NCBI GenBank assembly: GCA_029226935.1
Contig: JAQXYZ010000037.1
Coordinates: forward strand, 24,105 to 88,104
Reading direction: 5' to 3'
Length of the DNA stretch: 64,000 nucleotides
From: Bacillota bacterium
GTDB lineage: Bacteria; Bacillota; Clostridia; Lachnospirales; Lachnospiraceae
Position 1 is the first letter of the stretch. Each line of letters starts with the position of its first letter. Position numbers and translations under genes: made by a program. Of the stretch, positions 17,536 to 27,500 are shown piece by piece. Below the pieces are notes generated by a model. It ran no database searches, was not told the origin of the DNA, and saw nothing but the letters and a program-made list of their open reading frames with translations.

Positions 17536-18894
17536 CTAAAAGGGAAATCTCATTCCGCCAAATCCGCCTCTGCCACGCTTACCTCCCATAAGCCCCGGCA
17601 TCTGCTTCATCATCTTCTGGGACTGCTCAAACTGCTTCACAAAACGGTTTACTACCGCCATATCTACTCCGGCACCCCTTGCAATCCTGCTCTTTCTGCT
17701 TAGATTCAGAAGCTTGGGATTTTTTCTTTCTTCCGGTGTCATACTAAGCACAATGGCTTCTGTTCTTGCCAGCTGCTTTTCATCTATCATGGACTCAATA
17801 TTTCCCATTTGCTTATTCATTCCCGGCATCATACCCAGAATGCTTGCAAGTCCGCCCATGTTACGCATCTGTTTCATGCTTTCTAAATAATCTTCAAAAT
17901 CAAACTTGCCCTTCTTCATCCGGGCAGCCATTTCTTTTTCTTTGGCTTCATCTATGGAAATACTTTCCTGTGCCTTTTCAATCAGCGAAAGCACATCCCC
18001 CATTCCCAAGATACGGCTTGCCATTCTGTCAGGATAAAATTGTTCCAAATCGGAAAGCTTTTCACCCATACCTACATAAAGAATCGGTTTGCCTGTAACC
18101 GCCTTAACGGAAAGTGCCGCACCACCTCTGGTATCACCGTCCATCTTGGATAATACCACACCGTCAATTCCAACCTTTTCATCAAATTCCCTGGCAACGG
18201 TTACTGCATCCTGTCCGGTCATGGCATCTACAACCAAAAGAGTCTGATGCACTTCAACCTGAGCCTTGATGTTCAAAAGCTCCGTCATCATATCCTCATC
18301 AATATGAAGACGTCCTGCGGTATCCAAAATCACTACATTATGTCCATTCTTTTTCGCATGCTCAATTGCTGCTCTTGCAATATCAACAGGATTTTGGTTT
18401 TCTCCCATGGAGAACACGTCCACCTGCTGTTTTTCTCCGTTAACCTGCAGCTGTTTGATTGCAGCCGGCCTGTAAACATCACAGGCAACCAAAAGCGGTT
18501 TTTTCCCTTTCAGTTTCAGCTTTCCTGCAATCTTAGCAGTGGTGGTTGTCTTACCTGCACCCTGAAGACCACACATCATAATGGTGGTAATCGCCTTACC
18601 CGGCTGCATTTGTATTTCAGTAGTTTCCGATCCCATCAGGGCAACCATCTCTTCATTGACAATCTTGATTACCATCTGTCCGGGATTCAATCCGTTCATC
18701 ACGTCAGAGCCTATTGCTCTTTCTTCCACCGACTTTACAAACTGCTTTACAACCTTGAAGTTGACATCCGCCTCTAAAAGTGCCATCTTTACTTCTTTCA
18801 AAGCTGTCTTTACATCCTCCTCAGTAAGTCTTCCCTTACTGCGAAGATTCTTAAATACGTTCTGAAGTTTATCCGTTAAGCTTTCAAATGCCAT
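17536..18894 (-). CDS. ffh: Signal recognition particle GTPase Ffh
   Basis: Binds signal sequences on the ribosome together with SRP RNA and docks to FtsY (gene at 23577-24506). The N domain (about 1-90) is followed by the G domain with GLQGAGKTT at residues 109-117, DTAGRLH and SKMDGDTRGG; the methionine-rich M domain begins near residue 310 and ends in a Gly-rich tail. 452 residues is normal. It follows ylxM after 3 bases, the usual coupling. Confidence 0.97.
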   Translation of the reverse strand: MAFESLTDKLQNVFKNLRSKGRLTEEDVKTALKEVKMALLEADVNFKVVKQFVKSVEERAIGSDVMNGLNPGQMVIKIVNEEMVALMGSETTEIQMQPGKAITTIMMCGLQGAGKTTTTAKIAGKLKLKGKKPLLVACDVYRPAAIKQLQVNGEKQQVDVFSMGENQNPVDIARAAIEHAKKNGHNVVILDTAGRLHIDEDMMTELLNIKAQVEVHQTLLVVDAMTGQDAVTVAREFDEKVGIDGVVLSKMDGDTRGGAALSVKAVTGKPILYVGMGEKLSDLEQFYPDRMASRILGMGDVLSLIEKAQESISIDEAKEKEMAARMKKGKFDFEDYLESMKQMRNMGGLASILGMMPGMNKQMGNIESMIDEKQLARTEAIVLSMTPEERKNPKLLNLSRKSRIARGAGVDMAVVNRFVKQFEQSQKMMKQMPGLMGGKRGRGGFGGMRFPF

Positions 18895-18897
18895 GGA

Positions 18898-19239
18898 TTA
18901 AAGCTCCTCTAATATCTGATGGGAAATAGAGCTGACCTTCTGTATCAGTTCTTCCCTTGTGATTTCTGTATCATCGACCAGCTTTTGAAGCTGCCCTACA
19001 TTTTTCTTTACCTCCATGAAGCGTGCAACCAGATGCAGCTTATCTTCATACTCCTGAAGGATATGATTGCAACGTCTTACCAGATCGTGTACCCCCTGAC
19101 GCGAAATACCGTTTTCCCTGGCAATCTCTGTCAATGAAAGGTCATTATACACTACATCCTCATAGATTTTTTTCTGATGTTCTGTCAGAAGTTCTCCATA
19201 AAAATCATATAAAAAGCCCTGTTCAACAATCTTTTCCAT
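18898..19239 (-). CDS. ylxM: YlxM/UPF0122 helix-turn-helix protein
   Basis: 113-residue sigma-4-like HTH protein found before ffh in Firmicutes and thought to modulate SRP expression or assembly. The HTH is LSLTEIARENGISRQGVHDLVRR. The start at 19239 (MEKIVEQGF) is supported by AAAGGTG upstream; the frame is open for 68 more codons, but those cross the AraC gene terminator and are not coding. First gene of the operon running to rplS. Confidence 0.92.
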   Translation of the reverse strand: MEKIVEQGFLYDFYGELLTEHQKKIYEDVVYNDLSLTEIARENGISRQGVHDLVRRCNHILQEYEDKLHLVARFMEVKKNVGQLQKLVDDTEITREELIQKVSSISHQILEEL

Positions 19240-19265
19240 TACAATCACCTTTGGTAGAATACTAC

Positions 19266-19305
19266 AAAAAAAAATAGATGTCAAGCATTTTTCCTTGACA
19301 TCTAT
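19266..19305 (-). terminator. Terminator after the AraC-family gene
   Basis: Perfect 12-base stem ATAGATGTCAAG / CTTGACATCTAT with an 8-base loop, followed by a run of nine T on the minus strand, 17 bases past the AraC stop. Confidence 0.9.
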
Positions 19306-19321
19306 AAAAATTTGCAGCAGT

Positions 19322-20173
19322 TCAGCCAATTCGATAATCATCTGATGGTAATTGACCCAATAGTTTTTTATAGGCACGGCTGAAAGTAGAATAATCCTTA
19401 AATCCGCATTCCACACTGGCAGTTGTTGCAGGGGTACCGCCAAGAATCAGATTTCTTGCTGCTAATATCCTTTTTTCGAGAATATACTGGTGCATGGAAT
19501 ATCCTGTTTCTTCTTTAAACTTACGCATCATATGGTATTTGCTCAGATAAAATTGATTCGACAAAGTTTCAATCGTCAAATCCCTCGAAAGATTTTCATT
19601 AATGTAATGAATCATTTCAACCACTTTTTTGTCGTAGCGTGCCATCTTATGAAACACCTCGGGATTATTGATACAGCTTCTGTTTAATTCAATCATCAGC
19701 TTTAAGAATAAAATTCTGCTGTACATTTCCCCTGCATAAAGGTTTGTATTTTCCGTCGTTTCCAATAGCTTTACAGTTTCAAAAAGCATTCTGCTCTGTG
19801 CCGCAGGAAGCCGGATTACATTTCCCTGTTCCTTTTTTGCCATCTCAAAACAAAGGCTAAGATTACTTCCGCTTTCTGAATGCTCATCCAAAAAATCATC
19901 GGAAATATAAAACACATACCTCTCATAAGTGGTATCGAAATTTACAAAGGGCTTGTGAATTTCACCTTTATTTACCAAAAGAATATCATGAGGTTCAAGC
20001 TGATAGCTCTTTCCTTCAATATGATATTCCACATCGCCGGAAATAAACCAGATCAGCTTGTGAAAATCATGGTAGTGATATACATATTCCTCCGGTCTGC
20101 TGTCTTTTAGGTGAAACATTCTGAATTTTTCTGTAAGATATCCGCTTTTTACCGACTCCCGGTTTTCTTCCAT
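19322..20173 (-). CDS. AraC-family transcriptional regulator with cupin domain
   Basis: 283 residues. The N-terminal part (about 20-120) is a cupin-like ligand-binding domain (YHYHDFHKLIWFISGDVEY); the C-terminal 100 residues hold two helix-turn-helix units of the AraC type, ending in GFKDYSTFSRAYKKLLG. Such proteins often control carbohydrate or envelope genes. It follows the GH25 muramidase after 10 bases, so it may be co-transcribed with it. The target is not evident. Confidence 0.9.
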   Translation of the reverse strand: MEENRESVKSGYLTEKFRMFHLKDSRPEEYVYHYHDFHKLIWFISGDVEYHIEGKSYQLEPHDILLVNKGEIHKPFVNFDTTYERYVFYISDDFLDEHSESGSNLSLCFEMAKKEQGNVIRLPAAQSRMLFETVKLLETTENTNLYAGEMYSRILFLKLMIELNRSCINNPEVFHKMARYDKKVVEMIHYINENLSRDLTIETLSNQFYLSKYHMMRKFKEETGYSMHQYILEKRILAARNLILGGTPATTASVECGFKDYSTFSRAYKKLLGQLPSDDYRIG

Positions 20174-20183
20174 ATCCGGCTCC

Positions 20184-21284
20184 TTATCTGTCTGATTTTG
20201 AAAAATCCTTCATGCAGACATTTAAATCAACGTTACCATCAATTCCATCCACCGATCCCTTGGAAGAGTATTGCCAAATGCTGAACTCATAGGGAAAATA
20301 AACCGGAGTTTCGTAATACGCAAACCACTTTTCATACTCCTCAAGCTGTTCCATATCCAGCATAATCATAAACGTCTTCAAATTACCGTAAATCATCGGT
20401 GTATATCCGGCTTCCTTAATCCTCTCACAGAATGCAATAGCTGCTTTGGTATAGTCTTCCTGAGTCATATCAACTGTTCGCGCTGTACTGCTGGTTACTT
20501 CTTCAAGATCTAACACCACCGGATAAGTAACATCATACTTTTCAATCAGGTCAAGGACAAATTCTGCCTCTTCCACAGCCTCTTCCTGTGTCACAGCCTG
20601 AGTGTAAAAATAAACTCCTACTTGAATATCATTCTCAAGTGCCCCTTCTATATTGTCCTTAAAATATTCATCTTCCGTCAGCTTTCCTTCTGTACTTCCC
20701 CTGAATCCTGCTCTGATAAAGGCATAAGACACATCAGAGGAAGCAACCTTCTCCCAGTTAATTTCCCCCTGATGTCTGGAGACATCGATTCCCTTGAGGG
20801 AATGAACCTCCTTCGTATCATCCACATAGACAATTTCTCCATTTTCTTGAGATACAAAGTTATCATATACATAATTATGCTTTTTCAAAGTTTCTGATAT
20901 GGGAAAGAATTTATATCCTCCATCAGCATAGACAATCACATTGTCTGTAAAAACAGTTCTAAACACCTGTGAGGAGCTTTCCCCATCCAGCATCATCTGC
21001 TTCATTTCGTCTAAAAGCGCCTTTTTGCCTTCCTCTTTTGCCCGGCTGGCTGTTTCCTCGGAATACGCTTCTAAATCAGACTGAGTATAAATATATTCTC
21101 CCCTCATGCTTTCATATTCTTCCAGCTGATTCATTACCGCCTGGCTCTTATCTTTTAGTCCATAGTTCTGTAAAAGAAGGACGATACATCCTGTAAGTGC
21201 CGATAATGTAATCAGGCAGAATATAATATTGGTAATCAGACTGATCTGCTGTCTCTTTCTGCTTCTTCTGGGTCTTGTACTCAT
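20184..21284 (-). CDS. Membrane-anchored GH25 muramidase (lysozyme-like)
   Basis: Hydrolyses the glycan strand of peptidoglycan. After a basic start and one membrane helix (about 17-40) comes a stretch rich in charged residues, probably coiled coil, then the GH25 barrel from about residue 165: GIDVSRHQGEINW, the catalytic LDLEE and FSIWQYSSKG near the end. I start it at the ATG at 21284; a TTG seven codons upstream (21305) is the alternative. Anchoring by an N-terminal helix suggests action on its own cell wall. Neighbours are an AraC regulator and a YitT protein. Confidence 0.88.
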   Translation of the reverse strand: MSTRPRRSRKRQQISLITNIIFCLITLSALTGCIVLLLQNYGLKDKSQAVMNQLEEYESMRGEYIYTQSDLEAYSEETASRAKEEGKKALLDEMKQMMLDGESSSQVFRTVFTDNVIVYADGGYKFFPISETLKKHNYVYDNFVSQENGEIVYVDDTKEVHSLKGIDVSRHQGEINWEKVASSDVSYAFIRAGFRGSTEGKLTEDEYFKDNIEGALENDIQVGVYFYTQAVTQEEAVEEAEFVLDLIEKYDVTYPVVLDLEEVTSSTARTVDMTQEDYTKAAIAFCERIKEAGYTPMIYGNLKTFMIMLDMEQLEEYEKWFAYYETPVYFPYEFSIWQYSSKGSVDGIDGNVDLNVCMKDFSKSDR

Positions 21285-21332
21285 TTCTCTTCTGAACCTT
21301 TCCAAATACTTGTTAAAAATATTTACAAGCTA

Positions 21333-21361
21333 AGTATAGTATGAAATTGGTTGTTTTTCAA
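21333..21361 (-). promoter_or_regulatory. Promoter of the GH25/AraC unit
   Basis: TTGAAA and TATACT are 17 bases apart on the minus strand, about 50 bases before the muramidase start. Confidence 0.65.
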
Positions 21362-21392
21362 TTGTTTCTCCTTTCCAATTCTTTCTTGCTTC

Positions 21393-22250
21393 CTACAGCC
21401 TTTCCCCAAAATAGCTCTTATACCCCTCTCCGAAAATCTCCGTTGCACTGGAAATAATCATAAATGCCGTGCTGTCCTCCTGCTTTACAATTTCTTCAAT
21501 CTTATAGGCACTCTGCTTTTTTACCACACAAAAAATTACCTGTTTCTGTTCCTTTTTGAATGCCCCCGTACCGTAAAGATGTGTTACCCCTATATGCATT
21601 TCATTTAAAATTCGCTGCGTAATGGCTTCTGAGGAGTTGCTGATGATATAAAACATCTTTGCCCCGTCTCTGCCATATAGGACAAAATCTAAAGTCTGCG
21701 ATGTCACATACGCTGAAATTGTACTGTACAGAACCGTTTCTACATTTCCAAATACGATTCCTCCAATTCCAATAATAATAGAATCTATAATCAAAAAAAT
21801 GCTGCCTGTCTTTAAATGTGGCTTTCTTTGTTTTAAACACTTCACAATAATGTCCGTTCCTCCGGTAGTTGCCCCTGCCCGTAGTGCAAAACCAACGCCA
21901 ACTGCAACCAAAATACCCCCAAAAAGAGCCCCCAAAAGGGGTTGCTGCGTCAATGGCGGTACCTGATTAAAAATTTCGGTAAAAACTGAAATAATAGAGG
22001 TTGCATACAAGGTAGAAACAATAAATTTCATTCCGAACTTCCACGCGCCAAGAAGCATGATAGGAATATTGAACAATAAAAATAATACTCCCGTAGAGAT
22101 TGGAACCAAGCGATTAATCACAATCGAAAGACCTGAAATCCCTCCCGGTGCAAGATTATTGGGATCTATAAACAGACTAACTCCCGCACCATATGAGATT
22201 GCCGCAAAGGTTATCATTAAATATTTTTTTACTGTCTTATTAAGCTGCAT
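21393..22250 (-). CDS. YitT family membrane protein (DUF161/DUF2179)
   Basis: 285 residues with about five membrane helices in the first 190 residues (DUF161) and a soluble DUF2179 domain at the end. The family is widespread in Firmicutes; no transport substrate is known. The start at 22250 (MQLNKTVKKYL) has GGAG 6 bases before it; an ATG four codons upstream (22262) overlaps that site. It follows the terminator of ilvA, and it has no clear promoter of its own. Confidence 0.85.
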   Translation of the reverse strand: MQLNKTVKKYLMITFAAISYGAGVSLFIDPNNLAPGGISGLSIVINRLVPISTGVLFLLFNIPIMLLGAWKFGMKFIVSTLYATSIISVFTEIFNQVPPLTQQPLLGALFGGILVAVGVGFALRAGATTGGTDIIVKCLKQRKPHLKTGSIFLIIDSIIIGIGGIVFGNVETVLYSTISAYVTSQTLDFVLYGRDGAKMFYIISNSSEAITQRILNEMHIGVTHLYGTGAFKKEQKQVIFCVVKKQSAYKIEEIVKQEDSTAFMIISSATEIFGEGYKSYFGERL

Positions 22251-22275
22251 ATTATTCTCCATTTTCTTAAATTGC

Positions 22276-22307
22276 AAAAACCGCATACGTTATAGTATGC
22301 GGTTTTT
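22276..22307 (-). terminator. Terminator after ilvA
   Basis: Perfect 13-base stem AAAAACCGCATAC / GTATGCGGTTTTT with a 6-base loop. It is only 26 bases from the ilvA stop and about 26 bases from the next start. Confidence 0.92.
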
Positions 22308-22332
22308 CTCTCAAAAAATATGCAGTTATCAA

Positions 22333-23556
22333 TTATATATTTGTGCGGACAAGCTTTGGTTTATAACCATTCTGCTCAAGTGCCTGTATGATCTGATGCT
22401 TATGCTCTGTTCCAAACGCCTCCAAGGTAATCCGAAGTTCCACAGCAGCGCTTCTGTTGATGGATACAAACTGGTTGTGTTCCAGCTTAATAACATTGCC
22501 GTTCTGTCTGGCAATCACATCTGCCACATGAGAAAGTTCTCCCGGCTTATCAGGAAGCAGCACGGATACCGTAAAGATACGGTCTCTCATAATCAAGCCC
22601 TGCTGCACCACGGAAGACATGGTAATTACATCCATATTACCTCCGCTTAAGATTGCCACGATCTTCTTTCCTTTCACCTTCAGATGCTTTAAAGCTGCCA
22701 CAGTAAGCAATCCTGAATTTTCTACTACCATTTTATGATTTTCTACCATATCCAGAAAAGCAACTACCAATTCCTCATCAGGAATAGTGATAATATCGTC
22801 AAGGTTCTTACAAAGGTAAGGGAAAATCTGGGTTCCCGGAGTCTTTACCGCAGTTCCGTCCGCAATCGTGCTGACATGATCCAAGGTAACAACTTTTCCC
22901 GCCTCGATAGATGCCTTTAAGCAGCTTGCGCCTTCCGGCTCTACTCCAATGACCTTAATATTGGGATTTAAAAGCTTTGCCAGTGTAGAGACACCTGTTG
23001 CAAGTCCGCCTCCCCCTACCGGTACAAGTATGTAATCAACCAGCGGCAGTTCCTTAAAAATTTCCATTGCAATCGTGCCCTGACCGGTTGCCACCGCCGG
23101 ATCATCAAAGGGGTGAATAAAAGTATATCCATTTTCCTTTGCCAGCTCGTAGGCGTGCTCGCATGCCTCATCATATACATCCCCGTAAAGAACTACTTCT
23201 GCGCCATAGCTTTTGGTTCTGTTTACCTTAATTAAAGGGGTTGTGGTGGGCATTACAATGACTGCCTTAACACCATAGCATTTTGCTGCATATGCCACAC
23301 CCTGAGCATGATTGCCTGCGGATGCGGTAATCAGTCCTTTCGCACGTTCCTCATCAGAGAGTGTACTTAACTTGTAATATGCTCCCCTGAGCTTATATGC
23401 TCCGGTAAACTGCATATTCTCAGGCTTTAAATAAATCTTATTTTCTGTCTGGGCACTATAAAAATCACTGTACACCAGCTTAGTTTCCTGTGTTACTTTT
23501 TTGACTGTTTCTGATGCCTCTTCAAATTTTTCCAGTGTCAACATCTTGCTTTCCAT
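22333..23556 (-). CDS. ilvA: Threonine ammonia-lyase with ACT domain
   Basis: Deaminates threonine to 2-oxobutanoate, the first step to isoleucine or to propionate. PLP binds at Lys55 in FTGAYKLRGA, and the Gly-rich loop VPVGGGGLATG holds the phosphate. Residues about 330-407 form one ACT domain (VSVLLPDKPGELSHVADVI), so this is the short TdcB-like form with regulation, not the long two-ACT IlvA. It starts 20 bases after ftsY; no T-box or other leader is present. Confidence 0.9.
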   Translation of the reverse strand: MESKMLTLEKFEEASETVKKVTQETKLVYSDFYSAQTENKIYLKPENMQFTGAYKLRGAYYKLSTLSDEERAKGLITASAGNHAQGVAYAAKCYGVKAVIVMPTTTPLIKVNRTKSYGAEVVLYGDVYDEACEHAYELAKENGYTFIHPFDDPAVATGQGTIAMEIFKELPLVDYILVPVGGGGLATGVSTLAKLLNPNIKVIGVEPEGASCLKASIEAGKVVTLDHVSTIADGTAVKTPGTQIFPYLCKNLDDIITIPDEELVVAFLDMVENHKMVVENSGLLTVAALKHLKVKGKKIVAILSGGNMDVITMSSVVQQGLIMRDRIFTVSVLLPDKPGELSHVADVIARQNGNVIKLEHNQFVSINRSAAVELRITLEAFGTEHKHQIIQALEQNGYKPKLVRTNI

Positions 23557-23576
23557 CGTTAATTAAACCATCCCTT

Positions 23577-24506
23577 CTACAAAGACTGCTCGTCTTTCTC
23601 AAACAAAGCATTTACAAACTCTTCTGAATCAAATTTCTGCAGATCCTCCAGCTTTTCTCCAACTCCGATATATTTTACCGGAATGCTCAGTTCAGACTGA
23701 ATTGCCACTGCAATCCCTCCCTTGGCAGTTCCATCCATCTTTGTGAGAATGATTCCCGTAAGATTTGCAATCTCCCCAAACTCTCTTGCCTGACTTAGTG
23801 CATTCTGTCCGGTAGTACCATCCAAAACAATCAAATTTTCTCTGTGCACACCTGGGAATTCCCTGTCAATAATTCGGTTCATTTTTTTCAGTTCTTCCAT
23901 CAGATTTTTCTTATTGTGAAGCCTTCCTGCCGTGTCACAGATCAATACATCCACATGTCTTGCCTTAGCCGCATTGACCGCATCATACACTACGCTGGAA
24001 GGATCAGCTCCCTGTGCACCGGTAATGATGTCAACCCCTGCGCGGTTCGCCCACTCGGTCAGCTGTTCACATGCCGCTGCCCTGTAGGTATCTGCTGCTG
24101 CAACCAATACCTTTCGTCCCTGTTCCTTCAAAATGCCTGCAAGCTTTCCTACCGAAGTAGTTTTTCCCACTCCGTTGACCCCAATAACCAGAATTACCGA
24201 CTGCTGATGTTCAAACTCGTAAGCTGTTTCCTCTACCTTCATCTGTTCTTTGATATTTTCAATCAAAAACTCCTTACATTCTGCCGGTTCCTTGATATGG
24301 TTTTCCTTTACCTGCGCACGAAGTTTTTCAAGAATATCACCAGTCGATTTTACACCGATGTCTCCCATGATAAGGATTTCTTCCAGTTCCTCGTAAAAAT
24401 CCTCATCTATGGAGGAAAATCCACCAAATACAGCATCGATTCCCTGTATAATGTTGTTCCTTGTTTTACTCAGTCCTTCTTTTAATCTGCTGAAAAACCC
24501 TGCCAT
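23577..24506 (-). CDS. ftsY: Signal recognition particle receptor FtsY
   Basis: Docks SRP-ribosome complexes at the membrane. 309 residues: a short N-terminal membrane-binding region, the N domain, then the G domain with GVNGVGKTT at residues 109-117, DTAGRLHNK and LTKMDGTAKGG. It lacks the long acidic A domain of enterobacterial FtsY, as is normal in Firmicutes. The ATG overlaps the smc stop by one base. Confidence 0.97.
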   Translation of the reverse strand: MAGFFSRLKEGLSKTRNNIIQGIDAVFGGFSSIDEDFYEELEEILIMGDIGVKSTGDILEKLRAQVKENHIKEPAECKEFLIENIKEQMKVEETAYEFEHQQSVILVIGVNGVGKTTSVGKLAGILKEQGRKVLVAAADTYRAAACEQLTEWANRAGVDIITGAQGADPSSVVYDAVNAAKARHVDVLICDTAGRLHNKKNLMEELKKMNRIIDREFPGVHRENLIVLDGTTGQNALSQAREFGEIANLTGIILTKMDGTAKGGIAVAIQSELSIPVKYIGVGEKLEDLQKFDSEEFVNALFEKDEQSL

Positions 24507-27500
24507 CAGTCATCTAACTCCTTATCAATCAAATTTACACTTACCAGCGTGGATACCCCTTTTTCCTGCATGGTAATACCATAAAGTCTGTCTGCCTTTT
24601 CCATGGTACCTCTTCTATGGGTAATAACAATAAACTGTGTATATTTGGTAAGCTTATGTAAATATTTTGCGAAACGGGCAACATTATTTTCATCAAGCGC
24701 TGCTTCAATCTCATCCAAAAGGCAGAAAGGAGAAGGCTTCAGGTTCTGAATCGCAAACAACAGTGCAATCGCAGTCAATGCCTTTTCACCACCGGAAAGC
24801 TGCATCATATTCTGAAGTTTCTTTCCCGGCGGCTGTGCAATAATACGGATACCGGCTTCCAGAATGTCCTCATCCTCCATAAGTTCCAGTGTACCCTTGC
24901 CGCCACCAAACAATTCTTTAAATACCTTATCAAATTCCTTGCTGATTTCCGCAAATTTCTCATTAAACTGCTTACGCATTGCCGTATCCAGTTCTACGAT
25001 AATGCCCTCCAGCGTCTTTTCCGCTTCTACCAGATCGTCATGCTGAGTTTTCAGGAACTGATAGCGCTCCATCAGGTTCTTGTAATCTTCAATGGCATTG
25101 ACGTTTACATCCCCCAGTTTCTTAATCTGCTCTTTTAAGGAAGTAATATCCTTCTTCATTGCTGCAAGATCAGTCATCTCTTCATTTCGAAGCGATGCCG
25201 CATCGGAAAGGGTAATCTCATATTCATCCCACATGTAATTGATCTGACCTTCCAACGCTTCCTGAAATTTTTCTTTCTGGGAATTTAGTCTGTAAACTTC
25301 TTTGTCTAACCCTGTCATCTTTTCTGCAAGAGCTTCTCTGTCTGTAAAGAAGTTTTTCTGTTTCTGGGAAAGCTGTTCCTTCTTCTCAATATTTTCTTTA
25401 AGTTTTTTCTCCGTATCCCCCTGAGTGGTGTGGGAAGCCGCAATTGTCTCTTCAATAGAAACAATACTATTCTGCTTGTTTAGAGTTTCCTCACTGTTTT
25501 TCTTCAGTCCTTCTTCAATTTCCTGCAGTTCCCTTGCATATCTGTCAATTTCGCCGTCAATACGGTTCACATTCTGCTGATGGAAGTCCTGTTGCTGTAG
25601 CATTTTTTCCACCTCAACATCCCATTCAGACACATGGGCAGACTGCTCTGACTCTTCCTTGCGCTTTTCCTCCAGCTCCATCTGGAATTTTCGTATCTGC
25701 TGCTCTACCTTTTGTTCTAAAAGTTCAGAATCCTCCAGTTCCTTCTGGATTTCCTGTTTACTTAATTTGATTTCCTGAATCTGCTGCTCAATTTCTCTTT
25801 CTTCTGATTTCAGCTCCATGGAACCTTCTGAAGCTTCTTCCTTACGTTCCTGAGCCTTAATCACGTTAAGACGTGCTGTATTCTGCTCGATAAATTTCTT
25901 CTGCAGTGCCGCCTTATCCTCTTCTAAGCTTAACCGGAGTTTGTTTCTCTCCGCCTTAGTTCCTTCAATTTCATTTAACAGCTGATCAATTTCCTTTAAG
26001 AACTGTTTGACCTTGCCCTCCAGTTCCGCCATCTCTCTTCTGCGTCCAAGGAGATTGCTGTTATTCTTGAATGCACCACCACTGATAGCACCGCCGGGAA
26101 CAAGAAGCTCTCCCTCCAAAGTAACCATTCGAATGCCGTAGTCAAACTTTCTTGCAATCTTAACGGCATTGTCAACATGATCCACCACAACGATACGTCC
26201 AAGCATTGCCTTGGCAACATTTCTGTACTTATCATCAATGGAAACCAGCTCATCCGCCATTCCGATAACGCCCTTTTCATCCAAAGCTTCCGGATTCTTA
26301 AACTCCTGAGGCTTGGTAATGCTGGTAAGCGGGAGGAAGGTTGCACGTCCTGCCTTATTTTGCTTTAAGAATGCAATCATTCTCTTGGCAGTTTCTTCAT
26401 CATCGGTAACAATATTTTGAATATTGCCACCAAGTGCTGTTTCAATTGCGGTTTCATATTTTTTCTCTACTTTAATAATATCCGCAACGACACCGATAAT
26501 TCCCTTTTCTTTGTCCTTGCATTCCATCACCCTTTTGACACTGCCGCCATATCCCTCATAGCGTTCCGTCAGGTTGGTAAGGGCCTCCAGCTTTGATTTC
26601 TCCTGATGATAGCTTACCTGCGTATCACGAAGCTTCTGATCCTTCCCTGCCAGTTCTTCCCTGATAAGAGCCAGTTTTTCTTCCTTTTGCTCCTGAGCAT
26701 CGTTTAAACTGCGTATTTGTTCATTGATCTTTTCAAATTCTTCTTCCAGCTGCTTAATCGTTGCTTCCTGCTGTGCTTCGTCAGATTTAATACGAAGCAA
26801 TCTTGAGGTCAGCTCCGCTTTGCGGATATTAATCTGCTCCGTCATGGTATCATAACGACCCAGCTTGGATTTAATAGTCGCTCTGCTGTTCAATGCATCT
26901 ATAATGGTATTTTTGCCGGATTCAATGTCATTGTTCAGTTCTTCAATTCTGCCCTGAACTGCCAACAGTTTCTCTCTGGCTTCATTTCTTTCTTTCTCAA
27001 TTTCGGCAACCTGTTCATCAATGACCTTTTTATCTGCAAGAATCCCCTCTTTATCCAAAAGTCTGGCATTCATTTCCTTGGAAACAGCCTCTTTTCGTGA
27101 CATAAAATGTTCTTCATTGCTCTGAGCAGACTTTATCTGCTCCTTAAGTACATTGATTTCACCTTCCAGCTTACCGCGAAGCATACTGGTATCCGTCAGG
27201 GAAGTCCTGTCAGCTTCAATACTTTCATCCAACTGCTCAATCTGCCCCTGAATCTGTTCATATTCTTCTTTAATCTTTTCATACTGGGCTGTTGTCTGCT
27301 CCAGATCGTTATTTGCAATTTCAAACTTGTCCTGGGCATTTTTAAGTTGTTCCTGCAGTCGGTTATTCTCAAGCAGAAACATATTAACATCCAGAGTCTT
27401 TAACTCTTCTTTCTTTTTCAGATAAATCTTAGCTGTTTCAGACTGCTTTTCTAAAGGTCCGATCTGCTTTTCCAGCTCTGAAAGTATATCATTTACGCGA

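Noticed and set aside
19256..19284. A minus-strand promoter (TTGACA, 17 bases, TATTCT) overlapping the AraC terminator, for ylxM-ffh.
   Set aside because: The predicted start point would fall inside the ylxM ribosome binding site, and TTGACA is part of the terminator stem. The operon start must be mapped another way.
23557..23576. A T-box or other leader before ilvA.
   Set aside because: Only 20 bases separate ilvA from ftsY, too short for any known leader.
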